This document shows positions 9,618-18,237 of a stretch of 64,000 nt of DNA, one piece after another. The DNA comes from Thalassotalea sp. ND16A (GTDB lineage: Bacteria; Pseudomonadota; Gammaproteobacteria; Enterobacterales; Alteromonadaceae), in NCBI RefSeq assembly GCF_000764205.1, contig NZ_JQDZ01000085.1, positions 1-64,000 of the forward strand, written 5' to 3'. Every line of letters starts with the position of its first letter. The first letter of the stretch is position 1. The translations under genes were made by a program, and so were the position numbers. The notes below the pieces were generated by a model that worked only from the letters and a program-made list of their open reading frames with translations, searched no databases and was not told the origin of the DNA.

Positions 9618-10212
9618 TTATTGCTCTATCATCTAAGACGGATACCGGTATTGGTATATGCAGCTCGTTTTCGCTTAACGGCTTTGAAAATGCAAACATT
9701 TCGGCGGTCAATATCAGCTCAGGTTGATAAAACGCGATTAAGGCATCAATAAACTGCTGCGCTCGTGCTGGGAAGCCATGCGCTAAATAGTGCTGTACCT
9801 GTAAGTAAACTTTATGCTGAAAGCCAAAGCGGTCAACTTCGATACCCGAGAGATTATCTGCAGAGACATTAAAGTTAAAGCCACTGGCAACGCAAAAAGC
9901 CCATTCGATCGCTTGTGGTTTAATTTCAACTTGCTCAAATTGTTGTTGTTGTTGGGCATCTCGGCCATCTGGTGCGTACCAGTAACCAAAATCTTCTATC
10001 AGCCGCCTGTTGGCGCCGGCAATACACCAATGGGAAACTTCATGAAAAGCGCTGGCATAAAATCCATGCGCAAAAATCACTCGATGAAAGTCACAGCCAC
10101 TGTCCGCTGGCAGGTACACGGGTTCATCATCACCTTTCACCAGACGAGTATTCTCACTAGTAAAGAACAGTTCGGCAAAGATATTGATAAGATCTTGATA
10201 GTTATGAGTCAT
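9604..10212 (-). CDS. epmC: Elongation factor P hydroxylase (EpmC)
   Basis: EpmC (YfcM) hydroxylates the beta-lysylated lysine of elongation factor P, the last step after EpmA and EpmB. The 202-residue protein carries the family signature: NTRLVKGDDEPVYLPAD near residues 21-37, and the metal-site segment FHEVSHWCIAG with His57, Glu58 and His61. The start ATG lacks a clear Shine-Dalgarno. It is the first gene of a two-gene unit with the ATP-NAD-kinase-like gene. I see no strong promoter in 10213-10344, and MITE copy B lies just beyond. Confidence 0.92.
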   Translation of the reverse strand: MTHNYQDLINIFAELFFTSENTRLVKGDDEPVYLPADSGCDFHRVIFAHGFYASAFHEVSHWCIAGANRRLIEDFGYWYAPDGRDAQQQQQFEQVEIKPQAIEWAFCVASGFNFNVSADNLSGIEVDRFGFQHKVYLQVQHYLAHGFPARAQQFIDALIAFYQPELILTAEMFAFSKPLSENELHIPIPVSVLDDRAINETF

Positions 10213-10344
10213 GGCAAAGGAATTTATTTATATACTTGCTCCATTTTAACCAAAACAGGGAAGAAAATTAATACCTTAATGACGATTATTTAAATTGATT
10301 AAAAATTCATTTAAATCGCTTATGCTGAACAACTTAATTGGGTC

Positions 10345-10621
10345 TATACCCGTGCTGCCTCAAGATGCATGTTCAAAATACGTTTTGAGTGACTGAGCAA
10401 GCTCAATTCAAGGCGCAGCTATGCAGGAATGGCGTTCCCCTTTCAAATAGGTGCAACGAAGAAGTGGGATTGCTCAGACACTCCGTTCCGGTGGGTTTAA
10501 AAGCAATTTATGCCGCGTTATTAATTTTAACAATGGAACAACCATTCTCTAAATTTAATGCCTTGCCTAAATTGCTTTTAACTCCCACTGAAATCTTGCA
10601 CTTTGAGGTAGCACGGGTATA
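10345..10621 (-). mobile_element. MITE-like element, copy B (277 bp)
   Basis: This is the same element as 8177-8444 but inverted, with the same ~19-base terminal inverted repeats (first TATACCCGTGCTGCCTCAA, last TTGAGGTAGCACGGGTATA). An open frame at 10389-10622 encodes a peptide very similar to that of copy A. The two copies bracket the ATP-NAD-kinase-like gene and epmC as an inverted pair, so recombination between them could invert 8445-10344. Confidence 0.85.
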
Positions 10622-10686
10622 GTAGGCGCAGATAATAATTAATAGCAAGTTGATTAACAATGAGCAGATCTTAATCAAATTGGTAT

Positions 10687-10702
10687 AACCTGAACTCAGG
10701 TT
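10687..10702. promoter_or_regulatory. Palindromic operator upstream of Lrp-family gene
   Basis: AACCTGAACTCAGGTT has perfect 7-base arms around AC and lies 22 bases before the start codon at 10725. It is a likely autoregulatory site for the Lrp/AsnC protein encoded next to it. No binding data are implied. Confidence 0.5.
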
Positions 10703-10724
10703 AAATAATAAAACAGAGACTCCA

Positions 10725-11195
10725 ATGAAAAAGCTTGATGATATTGATTTACAAATTTTAACTTTGTTATTTCAAGATGCAGATATCACCAATAAAGATC
10801 TTGCCGCAGCCATTGGCACTGCGCCATCAACATGTTTAGAGCGAGTGAAACGATTAAAAACCGCAGGAGTGATCAAAGGCTCATTCATAGATGTGAATTA
10901 CAATACCATTGGCGGCAACATTCAAGCCATGGCCGCGATTCAATTGCAACCTTACTCGGAAGAAATTGTAAACGCGTTACGAGATCAGTTGTTGCCGTTG
11001 CCAGAAATCATTAGCATGTTTCATATGGGCGGTGCTTTTGACTTCTATATACATATGTCAGTGACAGACACTGAGCATTTGCGTCGCTTTGTGTTTTCAG
11101 CAATTACTTCCAGAGATGAAGTGACTAATGTCGAAACGGCTTTGGTGTTTGAGCACAGTCGCAGTTCTGCGATCCCAAATTTTTCTGAAGAATAG
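10725..11195 (+). CDS. Lrp/AsnC family transcriptional regulator
   Basis: The protein is 156 residues. The N-terminal winged helix-turn-helix spans about residues 5-60 (DDIDLQILTLLFQDADITNK, then IGTAPSTCLERVKRLKTAGV). The C-terminal RAM/AsnC effector domain follows, with the GAFDFYIHMSV segment near residue 105. Such proteins form octamers and usually respond to an amino acid; the ligand here cannot be read. It stands alone, with a palindrome in its leader and a strong hairpin after it. A second, distinct family member is at 58052. Confidence 0.93.
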   Translation: MKKLDDIDLQILTLLFQDADITNKDLAAAIGTAPSTCLERVKRLKTAGVIKGSFIDVNYNTIGGNIQAMAAIQLQPYSEEIVNALRDQLLPLPEIISMFHMGGAFDFYIHMSVTDTEHLRRFVFSAITSRDEVTNVETALVFEHSRSSAIPNFSEE

Positions 11196-11222
11196 CTAAT
11201 ACCAATAACTGATAACAAAAAG

Positions 11223-11271
11223 CTAGGGTCAGAGTCGATTTTACTCAGCAATAAATCGACTCTGACCCTAG
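11223..11271. repeat. Perfect 19-bp hairpin, REP-like or bidirectional terminator
   Basis: CTAGGGTCAGAGTCGATTT (11223-11241) and its exact complement (11253-11271) enclose an 11-base loop and are followed by TTTT on the plus strand. It lies between convergent genes and could terminate both. The GGGTCAGAGTCGA sequence also recalls REP palindromes associated with Y1 (RAYT-type) transposases in marine gammaproteobacteria; that link is from memory. Confidence 0.65.
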
Positions 11272-11291
11272 TTTTACTGGCTCACGTTTTC

Positions 11292-12023
11292 TTAAGGTGA
11301 CTGCAATTCAAAAGGTACATACTCTTCAATCTTAGGCACAATTTTTAAATACAATTCGTCAGCGCGTTCACGACAACGTTTAATTTGCTCGCGGGAGAGT
11401 TTTTTAGAATCTATATTCATACTTTTTTCTGCCGGAGAATAACCATTAAAGGCCGCTACCCGATTCCAGATATAAGACATTTCGAGATCTTTAGTTACCC
11501 CTAAACCATCAAAATATAGCAAGGCCAGATTAAACTGTGCATAGGCATAATTTTGCATGGCTGCATCTTCATACCAAATCGCGGCTTTGTTGTAACTTTG
11601 GGTCGTTACCACCCCTTCCTGGTACATAATGGCCAGGTTATATTGTGCAGCGGCTAAGCCTTTTTCAGCCGCCCGTTTAGTATACTCAAAGCCCTGTTTA
11701 CGGTCTTTCGTGGTGCCTTTACCAACTAAATACATTTGCGCAAGAGAAAATTGTGCTTCGGCTATACCTCGCCCTGCCGCTCTTTGGTACAGTGCAAATG
11801 CTTTTTGATAATCTTGCTCGGTGCCAAAACCATTTTCATGCAACATGCCCTGTTGGTATAAAGCTTGCGGGTAACCCAACTCAACCAGTGGTTTTAACTC
11901 TTCTATCGCCAGCGTAAAATCACCGCGGTTGATCATTTCAATCGCCTCTTCATAGCCTGCGCTTGCCGGGGCAATAAAGCCAAAAGAGAGTAACAATATT
12001 AATAATTTTTTTTGTACCGCCAT
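11292..12023 (-). CDS. Secreted Sel1-repeat protein
   Basis: The protein is 243 residues from the ATG at 12023, which has GGAG eight bases upstream; a GTG one codon earlier is the alternative. A signal peptide (LLILLLSFGFIAPASA) is followed by about four Sel1-type TPR repeats between residues 50 and 200, recognisable as A-xx-YxxG-xxxx-D-xxKAxxxY (FGTEQDYQKAFALYQRAA; KGTTKDRKQGFEYTKRAAEK). Sel1 solenoids act as protein-protein adaptors, here in the periplasm. The partner is unknown and the neighbours give no hint. Confidence 0.85.
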   Translation of the reverse strand: MAVQKKLLILLLSFGFIAPASAGYEEAIEMINRGDFTLAIEELKPLVELGYPQALYQQGMLHENGFGTEQDYQKAFALYQRAAGRGIAEAQFSLAQMYLVGKGTTKDRKQGFEYTKRAAEKGLAAAQYNLAIMYQEGVVTTQSYNKAAIWYEDAAMQNYAYAQFNLALLYFDGLGVTKDLEMSYIWNRVAAFNGYSPAEKSMNIDSKKLSREQIKRCRERADELYLKIVPKIEEYVPFELQSP

Positions 12024-12117
12024 CACTCATTCTCCACATACAAATAGTAATTTAATTATAGACCTTTTTTGCATTAAAACACCATGGATAACAAAGCCTT
12101 TATCTATAATTTAAAAA

Positions 12118-12235
12118 AAATAGCTTCGAGCTTCGAGCTTCTGGCTACTGGCAGATTTGGTATTGTTTCAATGATAGCTTCGGGCCTCGAGCTACGGGCT
12201 ACTAGCTTCTGGCAGCCTGCGTTCAATTCGTGAGG
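12118..12235 (+). repeat. Heptad-repeat block R1
   Basis: A run of 7-base units, AGCTTCG AGCTTCG AGCTTCT GGCTACT, leads into GGCAGATTTGGTATTGT at about 12150. A second run (GGGCCTC GAGCTAC GGGCTAC TAGCTTC) leads into GGCAG at 12211. The same architecture recurs at 15955, 23948, 54566 and 59203. No coding capacity is credible here. Confidence 0.7.
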
Positions 12236-12309
12236 CTGAAGCCCCGCCAACCGGGTTTTAACCAATATCGACAACTTACACCGCGTTATCCCACTGCAAT
12301 GGCTCACTG

Positions 12310-12440
12310 TCAAGCAAGGGGGTTCCGACCTTCGTCGGAATGACGGTGAACTTTTTCTAAGAATATTGGAGTTTTAACGGTGTTTGTTTATTTAAACCAC
12401 GTCATCCCGTTATGCTTTTGAACGGGACCTCCTAAATTCA
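12310..12440. repeat. Degenerate relatives of the CGTCATCC/GGACCTCC palindromic repeat
   Basis: The stretch holds CCGACCTTCGTCGGAATGAC near 12328-12347, then CGTCATCCCG at about 12401 and GGGACCTCC at about 12425. These share the end and core motifs of the 181-bp element at 3928 but in altered spacing. I read them as broken copies. The rest of the Sel1-dnaJ spacer shows nothing else I can name. Confidence 0.5.
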
Positions 12441-12488
12441 AAACGTGCATAGAATCAGTGGCTTTTCGTTTCTCGCTGCTTGAAACAA

Positions 12489-12515
12489 AAAAAAGGCTGC
12501 AGAGCAGCCTTTTTT
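12489..12515 (-). terminator. Terminator of dnaJ
   Basis: GGCTGC / GCAGCC with a 3-base loop, extended by A and T runs (AAAAAAGGCTGC ... GCAGCCTTTTTT), lies 26 bases past the dnaJ stop. Confidence 0.85.
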
Positions 12516-12540
12516 GGTCAATATTAAATATTATTTAATC

Positions 12541-13689
12541 TTACTTCAGTGAATCAAAAAACTTCTTCACCCCGTCAAAGAACCCTTGTTCTTTGGGACG
12601 GAAACGAGCAGCATCTTTGCCCTCGCCCATACTTGCCTGAAATTGCTCAAGCAGTTCTTTTTGCTCAGCCTTAAGGTTTACCGGGGTTTCGACTACCACC
12701 TTACACATTAAGTCGCCAGTGATTGAACTGCGTACCGATTTAACCCCTTTGCCACGCATACGGAACATTTTCCCGGTTTGCGTTTCACTTGGGATCTTCA
12801 GTTTTACTTTGCCGCCTAAGGTTGGCACTTCAATTTCACCGCCTAAAGCTGATACGGTGAAACTGATTGGTACTTCACAGTACAAGTTGTTTTCTTCACG
12901 AACAAAAATATCATGGTCACGTACATTCACTTGTACGTACAAATCGCCTGCTGGCGCACCCATTTCACCGGCTTCACCTTCACCTGACAAGCGAATTCTG
13001 TCACCCGTATCTACACCAGCAGGAACTTTTGCTGACAGGGTTTTGGTTTTCTCAACTCGCCCTTGACCACGACATGACGTACACGGTTCTTTAATCACCT
13101 TGCCGCGACCAGAACACGTTGGACAAGTTTGCTGAACCGCAAATAAGCCTTGACGCATTTGTACCTGGCCATGGCCATGGCAAGTTTGACAAGTACTTGC
13201 CGAAGTGCCTTTTTTCGCGCCACTGCCAGCACAAGGATCGCAATTCACGTAAGTTGGTACTTTCAGTTCGACGGTTTTGCCTTTCACCGCATCTTCAAGG
13301 CTCATATCCAGGTTGTAACGTAAGTCACTGCCACGGCGCGCTCTTGATTGACCGCCACGGCCACCACGGCCACCGCCGCCAAAGATATCACCAAAAACAT
13401 CACCAAAGATATCGCCAAAGTCAGCGCCACCGCCACCAAAACCGCCACCACCGTGGCCGCCTTGTTCAAAGGCTGCATGGCCGTATTGATCATAAGCCGC
13501 ACGCTTTTGATCATCGTTTAAGATCTCGTAAGCTTCTTTTACTTCTTTAAACTGCTCTTCTTTACTTTTATCACCCTTAGTTCTATCCGGGTGAAATTTC
13601 ATCGCCAGACGTTTATAGGCTTTTTTTATCTCTCGGTCTGTGGCACTTTTCGCCACCCCAAGAACTTCATAATAATCACGTTTTGACAT
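12541..13689 (-). CDS. dnaJ: Chaperone protein DnaJ
   Basis: This is the Hsp40 co-chaperone that delivers substrates to DnaK and stimulates its ATPase. The 382-residue protein is a full type I DnaJ: J domain at residues 1-70 with HPD at 33-35, a Gly/Phe-rich linker at about 75-125, four CxxCxGxG zinc motifs between about 150 and 215 ([32 protein letters not shown]), then the two C-terminal substrate-binding domains. It lies 121 bases downstream of dnaK, with a stem-loop between them, and is probably co-transcribed by read-through. No clear Shine-Dalgarno is visible. Confidence 0.98.
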   Translation of the reverse strand: MSKRDYYEVLGVAKSATDREIKKAYKRLAMKFHPDRTKGDKSKEEQFKEVKEAYEILNDDQKRAAYDQYGHAAFEQGGHGGGGFGGGGADFGDIFGDVFGDIFGGGGRGGRGGQSRARRGSDLRYNLDMSLEDAVKGKTVELKVPTYVNCDPCAGSGAKKGTSASTCQTCHGHGQVQMRQGLFAVQQTCPTCSGRGKVIKEPCTSCRGQGRVEKTKTLSAKVPAGVDTGDRIRLSGEGEAGEMGAPAGDLYVQVNVRDHDIFVREENNLYCEVPISFTVSALGGEIEVPTLGGKVKLKIPSETQTGKMFRMRGKGVKSVRSSITGDLMCKVVVETPVNLKAEQKELLEQFQASMGEGKDAARFRPKEQGFFDGVKKFFDSLK

Positions 13690-13724
13690 AAATATGTGTA
13701 CTTAATCAGTCGAATTTTATAAAC

Positions 13725-13783
13725 AATAAAGCGCTGACTTTACCCAATACCCATAAGGCATAAGTGGCAAACAGCGCTTTATT
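13725..13783 (-). terminator. Stem-loop between dnaK and dnaJ
   Basis: Perfect 12-base arms AATAAAGCGCTG and CAGCGCTTTATT enclose a 35-base loop. This could be a partial terminator, or a processing and stability element setting the DnaK:DnaJ ratio. The short T stretch makes complete termination unlikely. Confidence 0.5.
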
Positions 13784-13810
13784 AGTTTTAACAGCAGTAG
13801 TTAACAGCTA

Positions 13811-15739
13811 TTATTTTTTGTCGTCTTTCACTTCTTCAAACTCAGCATCCACTACGTCTTCAGCAGGTTGTGCTTGTGGTTCACCAGCTTGACCTTCAGG
13901 AGCTGCAGCGCCTTCAGCTTGCGCTTTGGCCTGAGCAATTTCCATCAATTTGGCAGACGCTTCAATTACCGCTTGCGATGCAGCTTCAATCGCTTCTTTG
14001 TCGTCGCCTTTAATGACTTCATCAAGTGCAGTTAATGCCGCTTCAATTTTCTCTTTGTCTTCGCTTGGTAAGTCATCACCAGCTTCAGTAATTTGTGTAC
14101 GAGTAGCATGAGCCATACCATCAGCCTGGTTACGGGCTGTAACTAACTCTTCAAATTTCACATCAGCATCGGCATTGGCTTCTGCATCACGTACCATTTG
14201 TTCTACTTCTTCATCAGATAAACCTGAAGATGCCTTAATGGTGATCTTCTGTTCTTTACCTGTGTTCTTATCTTTAGCAGTTACATGCAAGATACCATCG
14301 GCATCGATATCAAACGTTACTTCGATTTGTGGCATACCACGTGGTGCGGCATCAATACCTTCCAGGTTAAATTGACCTAAAGATTTGTTTAGTGACGCTT
14401 GCTTACGCTCACCTTGAACCACGTGTACCGTTACTGCGGCTTGATTATCTTCAGCCGTTGAGAACGTTTGTGATTGCTTGGTTGGGATAGTGGTATTTTT
14501 GTCGATAACTTTTGTCATCACCCCACCCATGGTTTCAATACCAAGAGATAGTGGCGTAACGTCAAGCAGTAATACGTCGGTAACATCACCAGATAAAACA
14601 CCGGCTTGTACCGCGGCACCAGAAGCTACAGCTTCATCAGGGTTTACGTCTTTGCGTGGCTCTTTACCGAAGAAATCAGTTACCGTGCTTTGTACCAGTG
14701 GCATACGAGTTTGACCACCAACCAAGATAACATCAGTGATGTCACTCGTTGATAAATCAGCATCAGATAAAGCCGTTTTAAGTGGCTCTAGCGTTGCTTT
14801 AACCATATCTTCAACTAATGATTCTAATTTGGCACGAGTCACTTTGATGTTCATGTGCTTAGGACCAGATGCATCAGCAGTGATGTATGGTAAGTTAACA
14901 TCCGTTTGTTGGGCTGAAGATAACTCACACTTAGCTTTTTCTGCCGCTTCTTTCAAACGTTGCATCGCTAATGGGTCGGTAGTTAAGTCCATACCGGCAT
15001 CTTTCTTGAATTCTGCCACAAGGTAGTTGATTAAACGGTTATCGAAATCTTCACCACCTAAGTGCGTGTCACCGTTAGTGGCAAGTACTTCAAACGTATG
15101 CTCGCCTTCTAATTCATCAATTTCGATAATAGAGATATCAAAAGTACCACCACCTAAGTCGTATACAGCAACAACACGGTCGCCTTCTTTTTTGTCCATG
15201 CCGTAAGCAAGGGCAGCAGCCGTTGGCTCATTGATGATACGTTTAACATCAAGACCAGCAATACGTCCAGCATCTTTGGTTGCCTGACGTTGTGAATCGT
15301 TGAAATAGGCCGGTACTGTGATTACCGCTTCAGTGACTTCTTCACCTAAGAAGTCTTCTGCCGTTTTCTTCATTTTAGCAAGTACTTCAGCAGAAACTTG
15401 TGGTGGAGCAATGGTTTCGCCTTTTGCTTGTACCCATGCATCGCCGTTATCAGCTTTTTTGATACCAAATGGCATAATGTCGATGTCACGTTGAACTTCT
15501 TTATCTTCAAAACGACGGCCAATTAAACGCTTAATCGCGTATAAGGTGTTTTCTGGGTTAGTCACCGCTTGACGCTTAGCGGGTTGGCCAACTAAGGTTT
15601 CGCCTTCCGCTGTGTATGCGATGATAGAAGGAGTAGTACGATCGCCTTCAGCATTTTCAATAACACGTACTGTGTCGCCATCTAATACAGCAACACATGA
15701 GTTTGTTGTCCCAAGGTCAATACCAATTATTTTGCCCAT
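13811..15739 (-). CDS. dnaK: Chaperone protein DnaK (Hsp70)
   Basis: This is the ATP-dependent cytoplasmic Hsp70 working with DnaJ and GrpE. The 642-residue protein has the nucleotide-binding domain at residues 1-~385 ([37 protein letters not shown]), the linker [13 protein letters not shown], the substrate-binding domain, and an Ala/Gln-rich C-terminal tail ending near [10 protein letters not shown], the usual EEVKDxK motif. AGGAT precedes the ATG. A sigma-32-type promoter lies about 60 bases upstream. Confidence 0.98.
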   Translation of the reverse strand: MGKIIGIDLGTTNSCVAVLDGDTVRVIENAEGDRTTPSIIAYTAEGETLVGQPAKRQAVTNPENTLYAIKRLIGRRFEDKEVQRDIDIMPFGIKKADNGDAWVQAKGETIAPPQVSAEVLAKMKKTAEDFLGEEVTEAVITVPAYFNDSQRQATKDAGRIAGLDVKRIINEPTAAALAYGMDKKEGDRVVAVYDLGGGTFDISIIEIDELEGEHTFEVLATNGDTHLGGEDFDNRLINYLVAEFKKDAGMDLTTDPLAMQRLKEAAEKAKCELSSAQQTDVNLPYITADASGPKHMNIKVTRAKLESLVEDMVKATLEPLKTALSDADLSTSDITDVILVGGQTRMPLVQSTVTDFFGKEPRKDVNPDEAVASGAAVQAGVLSGDVTDVLLLDVTPLSLGIETMGGVMTKVIDKNTTIPTKQSQTFSTAEDNQAAVTVHVVQGERKQASLNKSLGQFNLEGIDAAPRGMPQIEVTFDIDADGILHVTAKDKNTGKEQKITIKASSGLSDEEVEQMVRDAEANADADVKFEELVTARNQADGMAHATRTQITEAGDDLPSEDKEKIEAALTALDEVIKGDDKEAIEAASQAVIEASAKLMEIAQAKAQAEGAAAPEGQAGEPQAQPAEDVVDAEFEEVKDDKK

Positions 15740-15789
15740 TGTTAGGATCTCCGATAAAGTTGTTCAGTTAATTCTTTGATAATCAGTAA

Positions 15790-15815
15790 GTGGGGTGGTG
15801 TGGATTATTTTTCAA
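15790..15815 (-). promoter_or_regulatory. Sigma-32 (heat-shock) promoter of dnaK
   Basis: On the minus strand TTGAAA (15810-15815) and CCCCAC (15790-15795) are 14 bases apart. This is close to the sigma-32 consensus (CTTGAAA, 13-15 bases, CCCCATNT) and lies about 50 bases upstream of the start codon. Confidence 0.7.
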
Positions 15816-15954
15816 TAGAAAAAGCTGAAAAAGTTGAAAAAAAACTGAAAAAAGCCGAATTAATTAAAAATTACCAAAGGTTACCGCTTCTTTTGCATCA
15901 GAATATCGCTCCATTACCTTATTTATCTTTAGCAAACAGTTTTTAAATGGCGGG

Positions 15955-16369
15955 ATAAGATCGGGAGCAACGGGCTTCTGCTGCGGGCAGATTTGGTATT
16001 GTTAAATTAGAGGTAAAATGCTCAAGTATACGTTCACAATAACTGGGAACTGGGAACTGGGAACTGGGAACTGGGAACTGGGGCAGTATCGATTTCACTT
16101 AGCATAGTGTCCATAGCAACAAGGTGAATTTTAACTAATCATGCGTTATGTTGATTGCTTTGGAGCTTGGGGAAAGAGCTTCTGCTCTCGGGTTTTGGGC
16201 AGATTTGGTATTGGCAGATGATAGGTGAATTGCTCAAATACACCGCAAGAAGCCTGTAGCTCGTTGCTCGCAGCTACGGGCCTCTGGCAGACTGGGTATT
16301 GTCACACTATTGGTGAATTAATCAAATACACAGCTCGTGGCCAGTAGCTCGCAGCTCGCGGCTTTAAAG
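15955..16369 (+). repeat. Heptad-repeat block R2 in the grpE-dnaK gap
   Basis: Four imperfect units start at GGGCAG or GGCAG near 15985, 16081, 16197 and 16286 (89-116 bases apart). Most continue with ATTTGGTATTG, a degenerate stretch and TGAATT..TCAAATACAC, then 7-base units such as AGCTCGC. The most regular array is six perfect copies of AACTGGG at 16041-16082, which gives six GGG runs spaced by four bases. No gene is present; the repeats account for most of the 630-base gap. Confidence 0.75.
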
Positions 16370-17002
16370 TTACGCTTTCGCTTTTGATACCATAACCATG
16401 GCAGGACGAATTAAACGTCCATTTAGCTCGTAACCTTTTTGCATTACGGCAATTACGGTATTAGGCTCAACACCTTCAACTTCTTGCATCGACATAGCCT
16501 GATGTAATTCCGGGTTAAACGCCTGATCTTGTGGATCAACAGCCTTAACGCCAAATTTTTCTAAGCCAGACGTTAGCCCCTGCAAAGTAAGATTTACCCC
16601 TTCAAAGGTTGATTTCTGCTGTTCAGACTCAGCATCTATGGTGGCTAAGCCGCGTTCCAGGTTATCCACTACGTTAACCATTTCAGCAGCAAATTTTTCC
16701 AGAGCAAATTTTCTCGCTTTATCCACTTCCTGTGCACTACGACGACGCATATTGTCGACTTCAGCTTTGGCACGAATAACAGAATCTTTTTGATCGGCAA
16801 CGGTTGCTTGTGCTACGGCCAATGCTTGCTCAAGTTCGGCAATTTTTTCTTGCTCAGGGCTTAGGCTTACCACTTCGGCAACGGTTTCGCCATCGCTTGC
16901 CGGCTCTTGCTCTGCATTCACTACTTGCTCTTCGCCATTAATTACAGACTCTTCATTTGCAGAAACTGCATCTTTATCAGTGTTGGTTGACTCGGTCGTC
17001 AT
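16370..17002 (-). CDS. grpE: Nucleotide exchange factor GrpE
   Basis: GrpE releases ADP from DnaK. The protein is 210 residues from the ATG at 17002, which has GGAG six bases upstream; a TTG four codons earlier is the unlikely alternative. An acidic N-terminal ~55 residues is followed by the long coiled-coil helix (about 55-125, with [19 protein letters not shown]) and the C-terminal beta domain ([20 protein letters not shown]). It is separated from dnaK by a repeat block and has its own heat-shock promoter. Confidence 0.96.
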   Translation of the reverse strand: MTTESTNTDKDAVSANEESVINGEEQVVNAEQEPASDGETVAEVVSLSPEQEKIAELEQALAVAQATVADQKDSVIRAKAEVDNMRRRSAQEVDKARKFALEKFAAEMVNVVDNLERGLATIDAESEQQKSTFEGVNLTLQGLTSGLEKFGVKAVDPQDQAFNPELHQAMSMQEVEGVEPNTVIAVMQKGYELNGRLIRPAMVMVSKAKA

Positions 17003-17075
17003 TGATAACTCCAAAATATCGTTTTGCCTTTAGCGTTGGGCTCAGGGCAGTTATAACTCTCAATTGCAGATAATT

Positions 17076-17101
17076 ATGGGGGCTTTATCAAAGGATTCAA
17101 G
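17076..17101 (-). promoter_or_regulatory. Sigma-32 (heat-shock) promoter of grpE
   Basis: On the minus strand CTTGAAT (17095-17101), 13 bases, then CCCCAT (17076-17081; the C run extends to 17082). This matches the sigma-32 consensus very well, about 75 bases upstream of grpE. Confidence 0.8.
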
Positions 17102-17193
17102 CAGAATTTTTAACTATTTAATATTCGGCCCCTTTACAATAAGCAAAATGTCGGTAAAACTGCCATAATAAACAATAAATTAGTACTGAATAA

Positions 17194-18075
17194 ATGACGC
17201 AAATGTATAAAACTATTGGTCTTCTTGGTAAGCCCGATCATGACGGAGCATTAGCCACAATTGCTGCCTTGCATCACTATCTGGAAGATAAGGGTTATCA
17301 GGTAATGATCGAATCTACCGTGGCAACTAAGCTGAATAAAGATCAGTCTCTGAGTTTTGGTATTGTTGATATTGGCAAACAAGCTGATTTGGCAATCGTT
17401 GTTGGTGGTGATGGCTACATGCTTGGCGCCGCCAGGGTATTAGCAAATTATGACATTGCCGTACTCGGGGTTAACCGTGGAAATTTAGGGTTTTTAACTG
17501 ATCTTTCGCCGGATAACTTAATTGACCCCCTGGAAAATATTCTTGCCGGTCAGTCAAAAACCGAACAGCGTTTTTTAATTTATGCCGAAGTGTTTCGACA
17601 CGGCCAGCTAAAAAGCGCGAACAGTGCGATGAATGAGGCGGTGCTGCATCCAGGAAAAGTCGCCAGTATGATGGAGTTTGCCGTATATATCGATGATGTC
17701 TTTATGTTCTCGCAACGGTCGGATGGCATTATTGTGTCAACGCCCACCGGGTCTACCGCATATTCGATGTCTGCTGGCGGGCCAATAATGACACCAAACT
17801 TAAATGCGTTATCTTTAGTGCCAATGTTTCCCCACACCTTAACGTCCCGGCCTATTGTGGTGGATGGCGACAGTGAAATTAAGCTGGTAGTCGCCGCCAA
17901 TAACCACGAAGAGTTACAGGTAAGTTGTGATGGTCACGTAATTTTAGCGGTAATGCCTGGCGATGAAATAATCATCAAGAAAAGTAAATATACCTTACGT
18001 TTGGTCCACCCAACCGATCACGATTACTTTAATGTATTGCGTACCAAGCTCAGTTGGGGCAATAAAGTTTATTAA
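17194..18075 (+). CDS. nadK: NAD kinase
   Basis: This enzyme phosphorylates NAD to NADP using ATP. The 293-residue protein shows [13 protein letters not shown] (GGDG at 71-74), the NE motif in [10 protein letters not shown], and the glycine-rich [17 protein letters not shown] segment. All are diagnostic for the NadK/PpnK family and the length is typical. No strong Shine-Dalgarno is visible; a second ATG lies three codons in. It is divergent from grpE, as in many gammaproteobacteria. Confidence 0.97.
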   Translation: MTQMYKTIGLLGKPDHDGALATIAALHHYLEDKGYQVMIESTVATKLNKDQSLSFGIVDIGKQADLAIVVGGDGYMLGAARVLANYDIAVLGVNRGNLGFLTDLSPDNLIDPLENILAGQSKTEQRFLIYAEVFRHGQLKSANSAMNEAVLHPGKVASMMEFAVYIDDVFMFSQRSDGIIVSTPTGSTAYSMSAGGPIMTPNLNALSLVPMFPHTLTSRPIVVDGDSEIKLVVAANNHEELQVSCDGHVILAVMPGDEIIIKKSKYTLRLVHPTDHDYFNVLRTKLSWGNKVY

Positions 18076-18140
18076 GTTTATTAAGTTTACTGCGTCATTC
18101 GCCCTATCGTTTAAAAAATAAACTTGCATTCAAAAAAGAA

Positions 18141-18177
18141 CACTGTTAATTTTACTGTATAAATTAACAGTGCTTTT
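18141..18177 (+). terminator. Terminator of nadK
   Basis: CACTGTTAATTT (18141-18152) and AAATTAACAGTG (18161-18172) form a perfect 12-bp stem with an 8-base loop, followed by CTTTTTATT. The right arm overlaps the recN LexA box. Confidence 0.75.
18155..18170. promoter_or_regulatory. LexA (SOS) box of recN
   Basis: CTGTATAAATTAACAG fits the LexA consensus CTGT-N8-ACAG exactly, 68 bases upstream of the recN start. recN is a classic SOS gene, which supports the call. Confidence 0.75.
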
Positions 18178-18237
18178 TATTGTGTGCAGTAATCATTAAA
18201 ACTCACTGTCTAAAATCTACTATTAGGGTGCGTCGTA

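Noticed and set aside
10389-10622. Open frame of 77 codons upstream of the Lrp-family gene
   Set aside because: It is the copy-B counterpart of the MITE frame above and ends in the terminal inverted repeat, so it is not annotated as a gene.
12104-12313. 69-codon minus-strand frame in the Sel1-dnaJ spacer
   Set aside because: It is made of the heptad repeats (ARSSRPEAI / ARSSKLEAI). Repeats of this kind give chance frames.
13119-13550. 143-codon plus-strand frame opposite dnaJ
   Set aside because: The His/Arg-rich translation is the shadow of the Gly-rich and zinc-finger region of dnaJ on the other strand.
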